Assembly (NCBI GenBank): GCA_016859345.1 | Contig: CM029122.1 | Span: 5,401,501-5,465,500, forward strand | DNA: 64,000 nucleotides | From: Istiophorus platypterus | Taxonomy: Eukaryota > Chordata > Actinopteri > Istiophoriformes > Istiophoridae | Direction of reading: 5' to 3' | Shown: positions 62,880-64,000 of the stretch, piece by piece | How positions within the stretch are numbered: position 1 is the first letter of the stretch | Layout: each line of letters opens with the position of its first letter | Notes under the pieces: model-generated | Database searches by the model: none | What the model was told of the DNA's origin: nothing | The model's input: only the letters and a program-made list of their open reading frames with translations | Program-made: the position numbers and the translations under genes

Positions 62880-63875
62880 GGCTCTTCTGACAGGAGCATT
62901 TTCCGGATTTGCTGCGACAATAAGAACAGATGAGGATGTGTGTAGTTGACAAGCTCAATGGAAATTTTTTCAGACTTTTGCTCTGTGATGGTGTTAATCC
63001 CTGTGCAACTTAATCAAGGACCCCAAAAATCCTCCCAGTGCCCCCCCGCGGTGGTCTTCTACCCCCGCTGTCTTTAAGTTTTATGTGACATGACATTAAG
63101 AGAGCAGCCCCCGCCATGTTGAGGAATCCAACTGGAGCTGAGCCTTGATGCTGGATGAGTCACAGGTCAAGGATGGAGAAGACTCATCGTGAACTTAATC
63201 AATTCTTTTGGAGAAGAAATTAGGACAAAGAGAAAGGGGGGGGGGCACAGAGTCATGTCACAGAATGACAACTATTTGGAGGAGTCGACATCAAAAATGA
63301 AGATTTAAACATTATAGCCTCTACCTCCCTGACAAAGTAAGAAAGGAATGCTTGATTAAGAGTAGCAGAATACTGCATGAGTTATATAAATGTTTTCAAA
63401 AGAGGGGTAAAATCATTTCAGAGTATACCACATGGAAAGTATTTTCTTTTTTTCCAGGAACAATAGCTGATTGTTTTTCAACCGTCAGTTCTGTAATTGT
63501 TAAAACAGTAAGTTTTGCTTACCAAAAAAAAAAAAAAGACAAGCCCGTATTCCTCTTAACCTCTCCCCCTTTTTTTCTTTTTTATTCTTCATGGCCCAAC
63601 AAGCCTAAATGCTCATTTGGCCACTATTCATCGCTTTTAATTGAAGTCACTCAGCCGTCTTAGGATTTATTTTTGGATGGGACACAAAGACGGACAAAAA
63701 GGGGAAGCACTCCAGCGTAGTCGTCTGTTCTTCGTTTAATTAATTACGCAACCGGTCGCTTATGCAATGAAGCTGGAAGGATTTCGGCCGAATGAGAGAG
63801 AACTCGAGCTCCTCTGTCCTCCCGGGGAGAATCGGACTACTTCTGGGCTCTCTGTTGAAGAGGTCACCAACGGAG

Positions 63876-63877
<2 letters not shown>

Positions 63878-63972
<95 letters not shown>
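63878..63972. repeat. (GT)n microsatellite, longest in window
   Basis: About 47 uninterrupted GT units, some 95 bp. Perfect tracts this long mutate quickly and can form Z-DNA. Confidence 0.97.
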
Positions 63973-63973
<1 letters not shown>

Positions 63974-64000
63974 ATCCTCACAGGCATCAGGGATGTGCAT

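Larger units (their letters stand above)
54454..64000. other. Non-coding stretch, very microsatellite-dense
   Basis: No exon is supported. It contains more than a dozen CA/TG, GA/CT, poly-A and poly-T tracts, the main ones listed separately. Open frames of about 150 codons (for example 59029-59487) are built on CA repeats reading Thr-His. If the candidate exon at 51118 is real, this is probably intron of that gene. Confidence 0.65.

Overview
This is non-coding-rich vertebrate DNA, almost certainly from a bony (teleost) fish. The evidence is a dense population of CA/TG, CT/GA and homopolymer microsatellites, an RTE-clade (Expander-like) LINE whose 5' and 3' ends are of the type common in teleosts, a non-autonomous PIF/Harbinger MITE of a teleost type, and no bacterial-style gene packing. 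No complete protein-coding gene lies in the window. Most open frames of 60-250 codons run through microsatellites, lie antisense to the LINE, or lack any recognisable protein signature.

Layout. 1-24.2 kb is intergenic or intronic sequence with simple repeats, a degenerate GACTT-word array (634-742) and a strong G-quadruplex motif (21286-21330). 24.2-24.9 kb looks like a promoter plus first coding exon on the + strand: C-rich boxes, a consensus CCAAT box, a G-quadruplex motif framed by a 10-bp inverted repeat, a purine-rich leader, then an ATG with 39 codons ending at a consensus splice donor (24779-24895). 24.9-28.9 kb is non-coding. 28884-31816 is a frame-broken RTE LINE with a perfect 20-bp target-site duplication. 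31.8-37.6 kb is non-coding, with a second GACTTG-word array (32847-33090). 37634-38088 is a 455-bp Harbinger-type MITE with terminal inverted repeats and a TTA duplication. 38-50.6 kb is non-coding and microsatellite-rich. 50.6-51.2 kb looks like a second CpG-rich promoter with ETS motifs and a first coding exon (51118-51210, 31 codons, donor GTAACA). 52272-54453 is a recent tandem duplication of a CpG-rich ~1.08-1.09 kb unit. Each copy carries a possible mini first exon and ends in an 11-bp GGGATATATCT repeat. 54.5-64 kb is non-coding and microsatellite-dense, ending in a (TG)n tract of about 95 bp.

How parts may work together (inference). The two candidate first exons at 24.8 and 51.1 kb lie on the same strand and both end in splice phase 0. 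They could be alternative first exons of one gene whose shared exons lie beyond the right edge, and the intervening 26 kb would then be intron. I could not identify the gene from the 39- and 31-residue N-termini. I see no convincing undescribed biological system. The most interesting structures are the duplicated CpG-rich unit, the hairpin-framed promoter G-quadruplex, and two perfect-arm hairpins in otherwise anonymous sequence.
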